In this document: piece by piece, positions 23,601 through 32,195 of the stretch | Layout of the letters: every line of letters starts with the position of its first letter | Position numbering within the stretch: position 1 is the stretch's first letter | Assembly (NCBI GenBank): GCA_052118425.1 | Contig: JBQKHF010000007.1 | DNA length: 64,000 nt | Strand: one strand, 5' to 3' | From: Roseburia_C sp900315735 | GTDB taxonomy: Bacteria; Bacillota; Clostridia; Lachnospirales; Lachnospiraceae | Translations under genes and position numbers: made by a program | Notes under the pieces: generated by a model | Told to the model about the DNA's origin: nothing | The model's input: the letters and a program-made list of their open reading frames with translations, nothing else | The model's database searches: none

Positions 23601-25173
23601 CCGGATTGACAAAGGTAGAAAAACGTTCGGTAATACTTCCCTTTTCCACTTTTACCGCACCGATTTCGATAATTTTATTTACCAGCGGTGAAAATCCTGT
23701 GGTCTCTATATCGAATACCACATAGGTATCCTGCAGGGACTGATTCTTCGAATTTTCTACGATGTCCTTCAAGTCATCCACAAGATACGCTTCTACACCA
23801 TAGATAATCTTAAAATCCGGGTCATCCGGCAATGCATGGTTTGCAATCGGGAACGCCTGGACATTTCCATGGTCGGTAATTGCCAGTGCCTTGTGTCCCC
23901 ACTTATAGGCTCTTTTTACCAGATCTCCTACATCGGTAACACCATCCATATCACTCATCTTGGTATGGCAATGAAGCTCTACTCTCTTTAATGGGCTGTT
24001 GTCCATTCTTGTTGTGGTAAAATCAGGAATTTTCTTAATTCCAACAATGGATCCGATGGTCAGCTCACTGTCAAATTTATCAATGGTCGTTACACCCTTA
24101 ATCTTAAGGAATGCTCCCTTTTTCAAATCTCCCATCAGTTCCGGTAGATTCTCATTTTTCGTAAAGATTTTAAGCACAATAGAATCTGTAAAATCCGTTA
24201 CCGACATAATGATAATTGTCTTCTCACCACGGATTTCTCTGGTATCTAAGGTCATAATCTGTCCACGGATGACAACCTCTCCCATTTCACCTACGATAGT
24301 CTCAATCGGAATTGCATCCTCTTCAAAATCACGGCCGTAAATAACATCCGGATTGTCTGATTTTTTGACAAAATCTCTTCTCTGGAAGGAAGATTTTCCT
24401 TTGAAATCCTTTCCGCCGGAAAAGTTGTTCTTCTTTGCAGCTGGCGCTGCTCCTGCACCTTCTGTGCCGGTGGTCTGCTTTTTCTCCGGGGCAGCAGGCG
24501 TTTTTTCCTTTTCTGACGCTCCTGCCTCCTGCTGTGCGTTTGTTTCATTGGCAGCAGGCTGTTCCATGCCATCCGCATTCTGTGTTCTTGCAGCAGCGGT
24601 TCGTGCCACAATATGGGCAACCTCTGTTTCAATCTGGCTGTCGGCACTCTTTAAATAATCATTTTCTGCCGGCTTCTCATACTGTGGCTCAATCATTAAT
24701 TTTAACCCACAACGTTCACAGATGATTTTTTCTAAGATGTCAATCAGCTCATTGCTCCGCTCTGAGGCAACAATGGTATCCTCTAAGGTAAGAATCATAT
24801 GGTCTTCCCGGTCAAATTCCATTTTGCCGCAACGCATCAGATTATAGAGTAATACACTGTAATTGCGAATCTCTTCTAAAATGCTATCCCTGTATACTGC
24901 CATCAGTTTTTCCGGTGTATACTGGCTGGATAAATTAAATTTTTCTATGATTTTAACAGCTATCTCCTTGCGTGGAAATAGCTGTTGCTTGATTTCTTGT
25001 TCAATATGATAGATTTCCGGTTTTGGAATTAGTCTTGTACTCTCCAAATAAATCCGCAGTGCATTCTGTGCGGAATTCGATGCCACCTTTGTAATCTCAG
25101 TTTCCTTTAAAAGTGCACTCATCTCGCCGGTAATCTTTAATGTTGGAAAAACTTCAAAAAACAGTTTTGCCAT
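20653..25173 (-). CDS. polC: DNA polymerase III alpha subunit, PolC type
   Basis: Main replicative polymerase of low-GC Gram-positives, with built-in 3'-5' exonuclease. At 1506 residues it is somewhat longer than the Bacillus enzyme. Order: N-terminal domain, a disordered Ala/Glu/Lys-rich insertion (about 195-270), OB-fold region (about 300-390), PHP part with CHTKMSDMDG (about 402), exonuclease with FDIETTGFSP (about 488), second PHP part, a CxxC-type zinc site (YYCAHCHYSDF ... CPNCGKP) and the catalytic PDIDLNFSGDYQ. The SD AAGGAGTAGG precedes the ATG. It follows ispG by eight bases. Confidence 0.98.
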   Translation of the reverse strand: MAKLFFEVFPTLKITGEMSALLKETEITKVASNSAQNALRIYLESTRLIPKPEIYHIEQEIKQQLFPRKEIAVKIIEKFNLSSQYTPEKLMAVYRDSILEEIRNYSVLLYNLMRCGKMEFDREDHMILTLEDTIVASERSNELIDILEKIICERCGLKLMIEPQYEKPAENDYLKSADSQIETEVAHIVARTAAARTQNADGMEQPAANETNAQQEAGASEKEKTPAAPEKKQTTGTEGAGAAPAAKKNNFSGGKDFKGKSSFQRRDFVKKSDNPDVIYGRDFEEDAIPIETIVGEMGEVVIRGQIMTLDTREIRGEKTIIIMSVTDFTDSIVLKIFTKNENLPELMGDLKKGAFLKIKGVTTIDKFDSELTIGSIVGIKKIPDFTTTRMDNSPLKRVELHCHTKMSDMDGVTDVGDLVKRAYKWGHKALAITDHGNVQAFPIANHALPDDPDFKIIYGVEAYLVDDLKDIVENSKNQSLQDTYVVFDIETTGFSPLVNKIIEIGAVKVEKGSITERFSTFVNPEVPIPFHIENLTGIKDDMVITAPVIAEVMPEFLAFCDGAVMVAHNADFDMSFIKYNCDRLRIPYDFTIADTVAMARMLLPNLNRFKLDTVARALNISLENHHRAVDDAACTAEIFEKFVKMLADRGINTLDELNAEGHVSKETVMKMPTHHAIILATNDLGRVNLYKLISLSHLDYFHQRARIPKSEYLKHKEGLLIGSACEAGELYQAILQGRPQEEIIRLVKFYDYLEIQPLGNNAFMIKDEKAPISTMDELKDINRRIVKLGEEFHKPVVATCDVHFMDPEDEVYRRIILAGKGFKDADEQAPLYLRTTEEMLEEFSYLGSEKAKEVVIDNTNKIADMCERISPVRPDKCPPVIENSDQMLRDICYNKAHEMYGEDLPEIVSERLERELKSIIGNGYAVMYIIAQKLVWKSNEDGYLVGSRGSVGSSFAATMSGITEVNPLAPHYYCAHCHYSDFDSPEVKEYGGQSGCDMPDKRCPNCGKPLVKAGFDIPFETFLGFKGNKEPDIDLNFSGDYQSKSHKYTEVIFGAGQTFRAGTIGTLADKTAFGYVKNYYEEHGVHKRNCEIDRIVQGCVGIHRTTGQHPGGIVVLPVGEEIYSFTPIQHPANDMTTDIITTHFEYHSIDHNLLKLDILGHDDPTMIRMLEDLTGINAQKIPLDDKSVMSLFKNTSALSITPDMLTNCTLGALGIPEFGTDFAMQMLIDADPQSFSHLIRIAGLSHGTDVWLGNAQTLIEEGKATISTAICTRDDIMIYLISMGLDSEESFTIMESVRKGKGLKPEWEEEMTAHGVPDWYIWSCKKIKYMFPKAHAAAYVMMAWRIAYCKVFYPLAYYAAYFSIRATGFSYELMCQGKDKLNYFMRDYEKRKDSLSKKEQDTYKDMRIVQEMYARGYEFWTIDLYKAQASRFQIIDGKLMPALSTIDGLGEKAAEAVVEAAKDGPFLSKDDFRQRTKVSKTVIDLMGDLGLFGNLPESNQLSLFDF

Positions 25174-25181
25174 AATTTTTC

Positions 25182-26240
25182 CTACTCCTTATTCCAGTTC
25201 AAAAGTTCCTTTCTTAATTCACTTAAGAGCTGATTCTCCGGTACTTTACGGTCTATCTGACCATGCTTTATAATAAGTCCTTCTCCCACGCCGCCGGCAA
25301 TTCCGATATCGGCTTCCCTGGCTTCTCCCGGTCCGTTGACTACGCAGCCCATAACAGCAACCTTAATATCCAAAGGAATGTCCGCTACCATATTTTCTAC
25401 CTGGTTCGCCAGTTCGATTAAGTTGATTCTTGTTCTTCCGCAGGTCGGACAGGATACTACCTCAATGCCGCCCTTGCGGAGTCCTAATGTTCTTAAAATC
25501 AGTTTTGCAGACTTGATTTCTTCTAACGGGTCACCGGTTAATGAAACACGAATGGTATCTCCGATTCCCTGATTTAAAATCAGTCCCAGCCCAATGGAAG
25601 ATTTGATATTGCCACTGATAATTGTTCCTGCTTCTGTGATTCCTACATGCAATGGATGGACGGTTTTCTCTGTAATCAGTTCATGGGCTTTTACGCACAT
25701 CATAACATCTGAGGACTTGATACTGATTACAAGATTGTCATATCCCATATCTTCTATAAGATGCACCTTATCTAAGGCACTTTCTACAATGCCTTCTGCG
25801 GTAACACCATGATATTTCTCTACTAAATCCTTTTCCAGTGAACCGCTGTTGACACCTACACGGATTGGGATATTTCTTTCTTTTGCCACATCTACCACAG
25901 CCTGCACACGCTCTTTGCTTCCGATGTTGCCCGGATTGATTCTGATTTTATCTGCGCCGTGCTCCATGGCAGCAATTGCCAGCCGGTAATCAAAATGAAT
26001 ATCTGCAACCAGTGGGATTGCTATCTGCTTCTTAATCTCCGTCAATGCTTCTGCGGCTTCCATTGTCGGTACCGCACAGCGGATGATATCACAGCCTGCC
26101 GCTGCCAGACGGTTAATCTGCTCTACGGTTGCCTTTACATCCTCGGTCTTTGTATTGGTCATTGACTGTATCAGAATCGGATTTTTCCCACCAATGATAC
26201 GGTCTCCTATTTTTACCACTTTCGTATCTTTTCGTTCCAT
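25182..26240 (-). CDS. ispG: (E)-4-hydroxy-3-methylbut-2-enyl-diphosphate synthase
   Basis: Iron-sulfur enzyme of the MEP isoprenoid pathway that makes HMBPP from MEcPP. At 352 residues it has the bacterial two-domain form. The TIM barrel begins with GGKNPILIQSMTNTKTEDV, and the [4Fe-4S] ligands are in SCPTCGRT and MGCVVNGPGEA. The dxr gene two genes upstream encodes the second MEP step and uppS uses the end product, so this operon concentrates isoprenoid and lipid-carrier synthesis. In Bacillus subtilis the position between rasP and polC is taken by proS. Confidence 0.97.
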   Translation of the reverse strand: MERKDTKVVKIGDRIIGGKNPILIQSMTNTKTEDVKATVEQINRLAAAGCDIIRCAVPTMEAAEALTEIKKQIAIPLVADIHFDYRLAIAAMEHGADKIRINPGNIGSKERVQAVVDVAKERNIPIRVGVNSGSLEKDLVEKYHGVTAEGIVESALDKVHLIEDMGYDNLVISIKSSDVMMCVKAHELITEKTVHPLHVGITEAGTIISGNIKSSIGLGLILNQGIGDTIRVSLTGDPLEEIKSAKLILRTLGLRKGGIEVVSCPTCGRTRINLIELANQVENMVADIPLDIKVAVMGCVVNGPGEAREADIGIAGGVGEGLIIKHGQIDRKVPENQLLSELRKELLNWNKE

Positions 26241-26268
26241 GATTGCTTTTCCTCCTGTGCAGGATTAT

Positions 26269-27300
26269 TTAAAATAATTTTCGAATATCATTAAACATGA
26301 CAAGCACCATCAATGCCAAAAGCAGCATCAGTCCGATGAAATGAACCATGCCTTCTTTGTCCGGGTCCACCCGTTTCTTTCTGATGGCTTCTATAATCAG
26401 AAATACCAGTCTGCCTCCGTCCAATGCCGGTAATGGAAGCAAATTCATGATTCCAAGATTGGCAGTCAGCATAATGGAATAATTGATTAATGTCAATACT
26501 ACAGATAAAGTTCCCGCCGCCTTGCTCTCGTCATAGGTATCACCGATATTTTTTACAATGCCTACCGGTCCGGAAAGCTCATTGACACTGACTCTTCCGG
26601 TTACTAACATCTTCAAGCTGTCCATGGTAACTTCTATCCAGTATTTCACTTCATATGCGCTGTATTTTATCGTCTCAAAAAGATTGCCCCGCTCACGCAC
26701 GGTATTTCCATAGATTCCAAAGAGATTTCTGCCTGCCTCTTCATTGTATTTCGGACTGATGGTACAGGTATATTCCTCTCCGTCTCTTTCATAGGTTACT
26801 TCAAGGTTCTCATTGGAATGAAACAGCGTGTAAACGCTTACTTCACGATAGATATGAATGTTCTTTCCATTGATTTCTTTAATGATATCTCCTGCCTGAA
26901 GTCCGGCTTCCTCTGCCGGATATCCTTCCATAACACCTTTTACTTCCGGACGGTCAAATCCAGCTGCTCCGATAACAATCAGTGCCAGAAGAAATGCCAG
27001 AATAAAGTTAAAAACCGGTCCTGCCGCTACAACAGCCATTCTCGCCCATACGGATTTGCTGTTAAAAGAGCCTTCACTTTCCGACTCTCCGTCTTCGCCT
27101 TCCATCATACAGGCTCCACCAAAAGGCAGCAGTTTTATAGAATATTTTGTCTCGCCCTTTGTAATTCCAAATAAAGTTGGTCCAAGTCCCAGACAAAATT
27201 CATTTACTTTAATTTTATTTTTCTTTGCCAGCAAAAAATGTCCCAGTTCGTGAAAAATAATAATAAAACTGAACATTAAGATTGCAATGATTATTTTCAA
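26269..27300 (-). CDS. rseP: Site-2 protease RseP/RasP (intramembrane zinc metalloprotease)
   Basis: Intramembrane protease that releases membrane-tethered regulators (anti-sigma factors, signal-peptide remnants). HELGH with zinc ligands His17/His21 and Glu18 lies in the first transmembrane helix. A PDZ domain spans about 110-190, and the second catalytic motif MNLLPLPALDGG is near residue 287. About four transmembrane helices are seen in 343 residues. The gene is two bases after dxr and upstream of ispG, in the same order as the Bacillus dxr-rasP pair. Confidence 0.95.
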   Translation of the reverse strand: MKIIIAILMFSFIIIFHELGHFLLAKKNKIKVNEFCLGLGPTLFGITKGETKYSIKLLPFGGACMMEGEDGESESEGSFNSKSVWARMAVVAAGPVFNFILAFLLALIVIGAAGFDRPEVKGVMEGYPAEEAGLQAGDIIKEINGKNIHIYREVSVYTLFHSNENLEVTYERDGEEYTCTISPKYNEEAGRNLFGIYGNTVRERGNLFETIKYSAYEVKYWIEVTMDSLKMLVTGRVSVNELSGPVGIVKNIGDTYDESKAAGTLSVVLTLINYSIMLTANLGIMNLLPLPALDGGRLVFLIIEAIRKKRVDPDKEGMVHFIGLMLLLALMVLVMFNDIRKLF

Positions 27301-27301
27301 T

Positions 27302-28444
27302 CTACCACCTGCTCTCTATATACTCATACGCTGCCTGCTCTGTTGCAAGGATTTCTTCTACGGACGGATTGGCAACATAAGTACACTGCTCCATGCATGC
27401 CTGTGCAATTTCCGGAATCTCCAGGAAACGAATCTTTCCATCCAAAAACATTGCTACCGCCTTTTCATTTGCCGCATTAAAGGCAGTCGGAATGTTACCG
27501 CCCTTTCTGCAGGCTTCATAAGCTAATTTTAATCCGTAAAAAGTCTCCATATCCGGCTCTTCCAGCGTAATTGCCTTCATTTTCCAGAAATCAAGACGGT
27601 CTCCACTTAAATTTAACCGGTTCGGATAATACAGGGCATACTGGATTGGAAGGCGCATATCTGCCGTTCCAAGCTGTGCAATAACTGCACCGTCTTCATA
27701 CTCTACCATAGAATGTATGATACTCTGTGGTTGTACTACAACCTGAATCTGGTCTGCATTTACATCAAACAGCCATTTTGCTTCAATGACTTCCAGTCCT
27801 TTGTTTATCATGGTTGCAGAATCAATGGTGATTTTACGTCCCATACTCCAGTTTGGATGCTTTAATGCATCTTCCACTTTTACCTGTTCTAATTCTTCCC
27901 GTTTCTTTCCACGGAATGGTCCGCCGGAAGCGGTCAAAAGAATTTTGGCAATTTTATTGTCACCAGCTCCCCGCAGAGACTGAAAGATTGCACTGTGTTC
28001 ACTGTCCACCGGAAGGATTTTCACATTGCATTCCCTTGCCAGCGGCATAATAATATGTCCTGCGGTAACCAGTGTCTCCTTATTGGCAAGTGCAATGTCC
28101 TTTCCTGCTTTCATCGCAGCTATGGTCGGACGGATACCAAGCATACCCACAATGGCAGTTACAAGAATCTCTGCTTTCTCTTCCGTTGCCACTTCTAAAA
28201 GTCCTTCCATCCCGGAAGCTACCTTTACCTTCAAATCAGCAACTCTTGTCCGAAGTTCCTGTGCATCCTCTTCTGCCCATACAGCAACCAGAGACGGATG
28301 AAACTCCCGGATCTGCTCTTCTAACTTTGCAATATTATGTCCTGCCGCAAGTGCAGTTACTTCAATATCTCCATGTTCTCTTACAACAGAAAGTGTCTGG
28401 GTTCCGATGGAACCGGTGGAACCTAAAATTGCAATCTTCTTCAT
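27302..28444 (-). CDS. dxr: 1-deoxy-D-xylulose-5-phosphate reductoisomerase
   Basis: NADPH-dependent second enzyme of the MEP pathway. The nucleotide-binding GSTGSIGTQTL is at the N-terminus (residues 8-18). The active-site SEHSAIFQ (about 147-154) and HPNWSMGRKITIDSATMINK are intact. At 380 residues the length is standard. It sits eight bases after cdsA and runs into rseP. Confidence 0.97.
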   Translation of the reverse strand: MKKIAILGSTGSIGTQTLSVVREHGDIEVTALAAGHNIAKLEEQIREFHPSLVAVWAEEDAQELRTRVADLKVKVASGMEGLLEVATEEKAEILVTAIVGMLGIRPTIAAMKAGKDIALANKETLVTAGHIIMPLARECNVKILPVDSEHSAIFQSLRGAGDNKIAKILLTASGGPFRGKKREELEQVKVEDALKHPNWSMGRKITIDSATMINKGLEVIEAKWLFDVNADQIQVVVQPQSIIHSMVEYEDGAVIAQLGTADMRLPIQYALYYPNRLNLSGDRLDFWKMKAITLEEPDMETFYGLKLAYEACRKGGNIPTAFNAANEKAVAMFLDGKIRFLEIPEIAQACMEQCTYVANPSVEEILATEQAAYEYIESRW

Positions 28445-28452
28445 GTTTCCTC

Positions 28453-29259
28453 CTACTTACCAATCAGATATAATGCAAGATAATAAATAATTGGTGCTGT
28501 AAATATTACACTGTCAAAACGGTCTAAGATTCCACCATGACCCGGAATCAGTTTGCCATAATCTTTAATTTCATAATTACGTTTGATTGCAGATGCAGTC
28601 AGGTCTCCAATCATAGATATGATTGCCCCAATCGCACAAATCATGCAAAGCATAATGATATCACGGTTAGTGCTTCCCATAGAGCCCTGGAAAACAAAGC
28701 AGTAAATCAGGGTTAATAATGCTGCTCCCACTACTCCGCCAACAGCTCCTTCCCACGATTTCTTCGGAGAAAGCACCGGTGCCATCTTGTGTTTTCCAAT
28801 GAGTACGCCCACACAGTATGCACAGGTATCGCAGCCCCAGGAGCATAAGAAAATTAACCATACAATATAAGTTCCACCCGGAAGCATCCTGGTCTGATAT
28901 ACATAGGAAAGCATCACCGATACATAGAATACACCAAAGAATGCTGCCAACATCTGCTCGGTGTGATATTTCGGATAAGAAAATACATATACAAACATCA
29001 GCACTACCAAAAGTGCGATGGCAAATAACATCATATCCGGAATAAAATGAAATTTCAGATTGCAATAATATACAATCGTTGCCAGTCCACCGACTACACC
29101 GGCACAGCTTTTTTCAATTTTAAACACACGATACAGTTCAAATAATCCAATCAAAGAAATAATTCCGGTTACTGCCAGCAGTAAATCATTTCCGGTAATA
29201 ATGAATACCAGTGCCAGAATCACCAGCACGATTCCACTTAATAATCTTGTCTTAAACAT
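28453..29259 (-). CDS. cdsA: Phosphatidate cytidylyltransferase
   Basis: Integral membrane enzyme that makes CDP-diacylglycerol for phospholipid synthesis. There are about seven transmembrane helices in 268 residues. The CDP-alcohol signature is LIPGHGGILDRFDSVIFTAP near the C-terminus, with the preceding SPKKSWEGAVGG. It is directly after uppS (one base between) and before dxr, as in B. subtilis. Confidence 0.96.
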   Translation of the reverse strand: MFKTRLLSGIVLVILALVFIITGNDLLLAVTGIISLIGLFELYRVFKIEKSCAGVVGGLATIVYYCNLKFHFIPDMMLFAIALLVVLMFVYVFSYPKYHTEQMLAAFFGVFYVSVMLSYVYQTRMLPGGTYIVWLIFLCSWGCDTCAYCVGVLIGKHKMAPVLSPKKSWEGAVGGVVGAALLTLIYCFVFQGSMGSTNRDIIMLCMICAIGAIISMIGDLTASAIKRNYEIKDYGKLIPGHGGILDRFDSVIFTAPIIYYLALYLIGK

Positions 29260-29260
29260 A

Positions 29261-29956
29261 TTACTCCTCCTCTATCTTTCCATATCTCCGGTCTCTTCCG
29301 CTGTAATCTTCAACTGCTTTACGCAGTTCTTCCGGTGTAAAGTCCGGCCATGGAACCTCAGTAAAGTATAATTCACTGTATGCAAACTGCCACAGTAAGA
29401 AGTTAGAAAGCCGCTGTTCCCCACTGGTACGAATCATTAAATCCGGATCCGGGATATCTTTTGTGTCAAGATAGGATGCGTATTTTTCTTCGGTAATCTC
29501 CTCTGCCGAAATACCATCCTGCCACATTTTCTTCATTCCACGAATCATTTCGTCTCTTGCTCCATAATTAATGGCAATCTGTAAATTCAATCCCGTATTA
29601 TGGGCAGATTCTCTTTCCAACACAGCAATCTGCTGCTGAAATTTATCATCCAGACGGCTGGTATCTCCGATTACACGGACTCTCATATTATTCTTATCAG
29701 CTGTCTTCGTACAGTTCTTAAGATAACTGCTTAAAAGCTTCATCAAAGCATCTACTTCATTCTGCGGACGGTTCCAGTTTTCTGTGGAAAATGCATACAT
29801 GGTCACATATTCTATGCCAAGGTCATGTGCTGCTTTACAGATAACTTCAACATTCTTCGCTCCCATGGTATGACCATAGTTTCTTGGCATTCCCCTTTTC
29901 TTCGCCCAACGTCCGTTTCCATCCAGAATAATTGCAACATGTCTTGGAATCTTCAT
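29261..29956 (-). CDS. uppS: Isoprenyl transferase (undecaprenyl diphosphate synthase)
   Basis: Cis-prenyltransferase that makes the C55 lipid carrier for peptidoglycan. The active-site loop is ILDGNGRWAKKRG near the N-terminus, and the conserved C-terminal part contains DLMIRTSGEQRLSNFLLWQ and ELYFTEVPWPDF. The start ATG at 29956 follows AAAAAGGAGAACAAAG; a longer in-frame start has no support. This gives 231 residues, the usual size. The gene follows frr by about 90 bases and precedes cdsA by one base. Confidence 0.96.
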   Translation of the reverse strand: MKIPRHVAIILDGNGRWAKKRGMPRNYGHTMGAKNVEVICKAAHDLGIEYVTMYAFSTENWNRPQNEVDALMKLLSSYLKNCTKTADKNNMRVRVIGDTSRLDDKFQQQIAVLERESAHNTGLNLQIAINYGARDEMIRGMKKMWQDGISAEEITEEKYASYLDTKDIPDPDLMIRTSGEQRLSNFLLWQFAYSELYFTEVPWPDFTPEELRKAVEDYSGRDRRYGKIEEE

Positions 29957-30045
29957 CTTTGTTCTCCTTTTTACAGATGTTTTACAACATAAAAGGGGAC
30001 ACGGCAATCGCGCTATGTCCCCATATGTGTCGTACATGGATAAGA

Positions 30046-30600
30046 TTATACCGTAAGGATTTCCTTTGTCTTTTCCTCTACTGCACCATCAATTTTTGCA
30101 ATGTATTTATCCGTAATTTTCTGAGTATCGTTCTCTAATTCTTTTAACTCATCCTCAGATACTTCATTGGCTTTGTTCTGTTTCTTGAATGCATCATTGG
30201 CATCTCTTCTGATATTACGGATTGCCACTTTGGCATTCTCACCTTTTTTCTTAATATCCTTTGCCAGTTCCTTACGTCTTTCTTCTGTAAGTTCCGGGAA
30301 TACAAGACGGATTACTTTACCATCGTTCGTTGGATTTAAGCCTAAATCAGATGTTAAAATTGCTTTTTCAATCTCTTTTACAAGAGAAGCTTCCCAAGGC
30401 TGAATCTGAATCATTCTTGGTTCCGGAACATTAATATTTGCCACCTGCTGTAACGGGGTTGGTGTTCCATAATAATCTACGGTAATTCTGTCTAAGATAT
30501 GCGGATTTGCTCTTCCTGCACGGATGGTTGCATATTCGTCTACCAGATTCTCGTAAGATTTCTGCATTTTCTCTTCATATGGGTTTAATCTGCTATCCAT
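30046..30600 (-). CDS. frr: Ribosome recycling factor
   Basis: Splits post-termination ribosomes together with EF-G. At 184 residues it has the usual size, with RAGRANPHILDRITVDYYGTPTPLQQVANI near the N-terminus and the PELTEERRKELAKDIKKKGE hinge and helix segment. It lies 15 bases after pyrH, in the conserved pyrH-frr-uppS order. Confidence 0.97.
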   Translation of the reverse strand: MDSRLNPYEEKMQKSYENLVDEYATIRAGRANPHILDRITVDYYGTPTPLQQVANINVPEPRMIQIQPWEASLVKEIEKAILTSDLGLNPTNDGKVIRLVFPELTEERRKELAKDIKKKGENAKVAIRNIRRDANDAFKKQNKANEVSEDELKELENDTQKITDKYIAKIDGAVEEKTKEILTV

Positions 30601-30615
30601 AAATAATCTCCTTTA

Positions 30616-31311
30616 TTATACAGTCACTTTTGTGCCGTTAAATTTTCCGCTCATTGCATTCACAATGCTGTCCGGCTCATTTAATCCGAATACATACATT
30701 GGCATTTTATTTTCCATACACATAATAGATGCGGTTAAATCTACTACTGCAAGTTTCTTATCAATCACTTCCTGAATAGATACTTCATCATATTTCTTTG
30801 CTGCCGGATTTACCTTCGGATCGCTGTCATAGACTCCGTCAATGGCTTTTGCAAGGAAAATACCCTCTGCATCCATTTCAATGGCACGGAGTACAATTCC
30901 GGTATCTGTTGAGAAATAAGGATGTCCGGTTCCTCCTGCAAAAAATACTACCATTCCTTTTTCAAAATATTTATTGGCACGATCCTTTGAAAAAAGCTTG
31001 GTCATGCTGCCACACTCAAACGGTGTCAGAATCTGTGTCATCATTCCAACGGAACGGAAGATTTCAGACACATAAATGCAGTTCATAATGGTTGCAAGCA
31101 TACCAATCTGGTCTGCCTTGGTACGGTCGATAGTTTCGCTGGAACGGCCTCTCCAGAAGTTACCGCCACCGATTACGATTCCTACCTGGCATCCGCCATC
31201 TACAATCTGTTTTACCTGACGGGCTACTTCTGTTACAGTAGGCTCATCAAAGCCGGTTTTCTTTTCTCCGGCAAGTGCTTCTCCACTTAATTTTAAAAAT
31301 ACTCTCTTCAT
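30616..31311 (-). CDS. pyrH: UMP kinase
   Basis: Phosphorylates UMP to UDP at the root of pyrimidine nucleotide supply. Amino-acid-kinase fold: N-terminal KLSGEAL, then IVIGGGNFWRG (near residue 46) and the FFAGGTGHPYFSTDT segment. At 231 residues it is standard. The start overlaps the stop of the bactofilin gene by one base (TAATG), so it is now coupled to that gene rather than directly to tsf as in most Firmicutes. Confidence 0.97.
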   Translation of the reverse strand: MKRVFLKLSGEALAGEKKTGFDEPTVTEVARQVKQIVDGGCQVGIVIGGGNFWRGRSSETIDRTKADQIGMLATIMNCIYVSEIFRSVGMMTQILTPFECGSMTKLFSKDRANKYFEKGMVVFFAGGTGHPYFSTDTGIVLRAIEMDAEGIFLAKAIDGVYDSDPKVNPAAKKYDEVSIQEVIDKKLAVVDLTASIMCMENKMPMYVFGLNEPDSIVNAMSGKFNGTKVTV

Positions 31312-32174
31312 TATTTGTTCTCTCCAAAAAGACTTTCCACATCAATATCAGCATAGCACTGGGAACAGAAACCTTCGATAACTGCACCATTGTTAATCTG
31401 AACAGAACGGGATTTGATATTACCCATAACAACTGCAGAAGTATCTACTACTACAGGTCCCTGAACATCGATATCACCTTTGATTGCGCCTGCGATAACT
31501 GCAGAGCTTGCAGTAATATTTCCAATGATAACAGAACCAAGTCCGATTTTAACAGTTCCTGTACTTACTACTTCACCTTCTACTTTTGCAGCATCAGCAA
31601 AGAATTCAGCAGAATTGCTGTTTCCGTTGATGGTTCCGGTAACAACCAGTTTACCGTTACACTGAACATCACCATTTATATTTCCACGGATATCTAAAGA
31701 GCCGGTAGAAGCCATATTACCGGTAATGGATGTTCCTTCTGTGATTACAGATACTTCATCTGAAACTTCATCAGATACCTGAACCGGAGCGGTATGTACC
31801 GGAGCTGCCGGCTGTACCGGTGCTACTGTCTCCTCTGGCATTGTCATAGTCTCATTTGCTGTTGTCTCACTCATTTTACTTTCCTCCTGAATATGTAAAT
31901 CTTCTTTTTCTTCTTTTACTTCTGCAACTGGTGTCTCAACTTTTGTTTCCTGTACCGGTGCTGCCTTCTCTACCGGAGTATTGGCATCCTTGGTAACCTT
32001 CTCTAAAAGTCCGTCTAACTTGGATAATTCAGACTCAACATCCAGTTCATCTTCTAATGTATTTACGACAACTACATCATTGTCCTGTTCCATTGCATCT
32101 GCTGCATCCTCACCCGGTACCAGTTCGTTTACCGCCTGTGATAAATCCTCTTTAAAATCTTTAAAAAAGCTCAT
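31311..32174 (-). CDS. Bactofilin-family (polymer-forming cytoskeletal) protein
   Basis: Residues about 143-275 form a bactofilin right-handed beta-helix. They contain alternating hydrophobic/Gly turns such as GSLDIRGNINGDV, GKLVVTGTINGN and GPVVVDTSAVVMGNI, and the domain closes with an unusual GFCSQCYADIDV with a CxxC pair. It is preceded by about 140 acidic, low-complexity residues rich in E, V and P, a much longer N-terminal extension than most bactofilins have. Bactofilins polymerise without nucleotide and commonly scaffold cell-wall enzymes. Here the partner may be the polysaccharide deacetylase encoded 21 bases upstream; this link is inference. It overlaps pyrH by one base. Confidence 0.87.
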   Translation of the reverse strand: MSFFKDFKEDLSQAVNELVPGEDAADAMEQDNDVVVVNTLEDELDVESELSKLDGLLEKVTKDANTPVEKAAPVQETKVETPVAEVKEEKEDLHIQEESKMSETTANETMTMPEETVAPVQPAAPVHTAPVQVSDEVSDEVSVITEGTSITGNMASTGSLDIRGNINGDVQCNGKLVVTGTINGNSNSAEFFADAAKVEGEVVSTGTVKIGLGSVIIGNITASSAVIAGAIKGDIDVQGPVVVDTSAVVMGNIKSRSVQINNGAVIEGFCSQCYADIDVESLFGENK

Positions 32175-32195
32175 TCTTAAAAACCTCCATTTTCT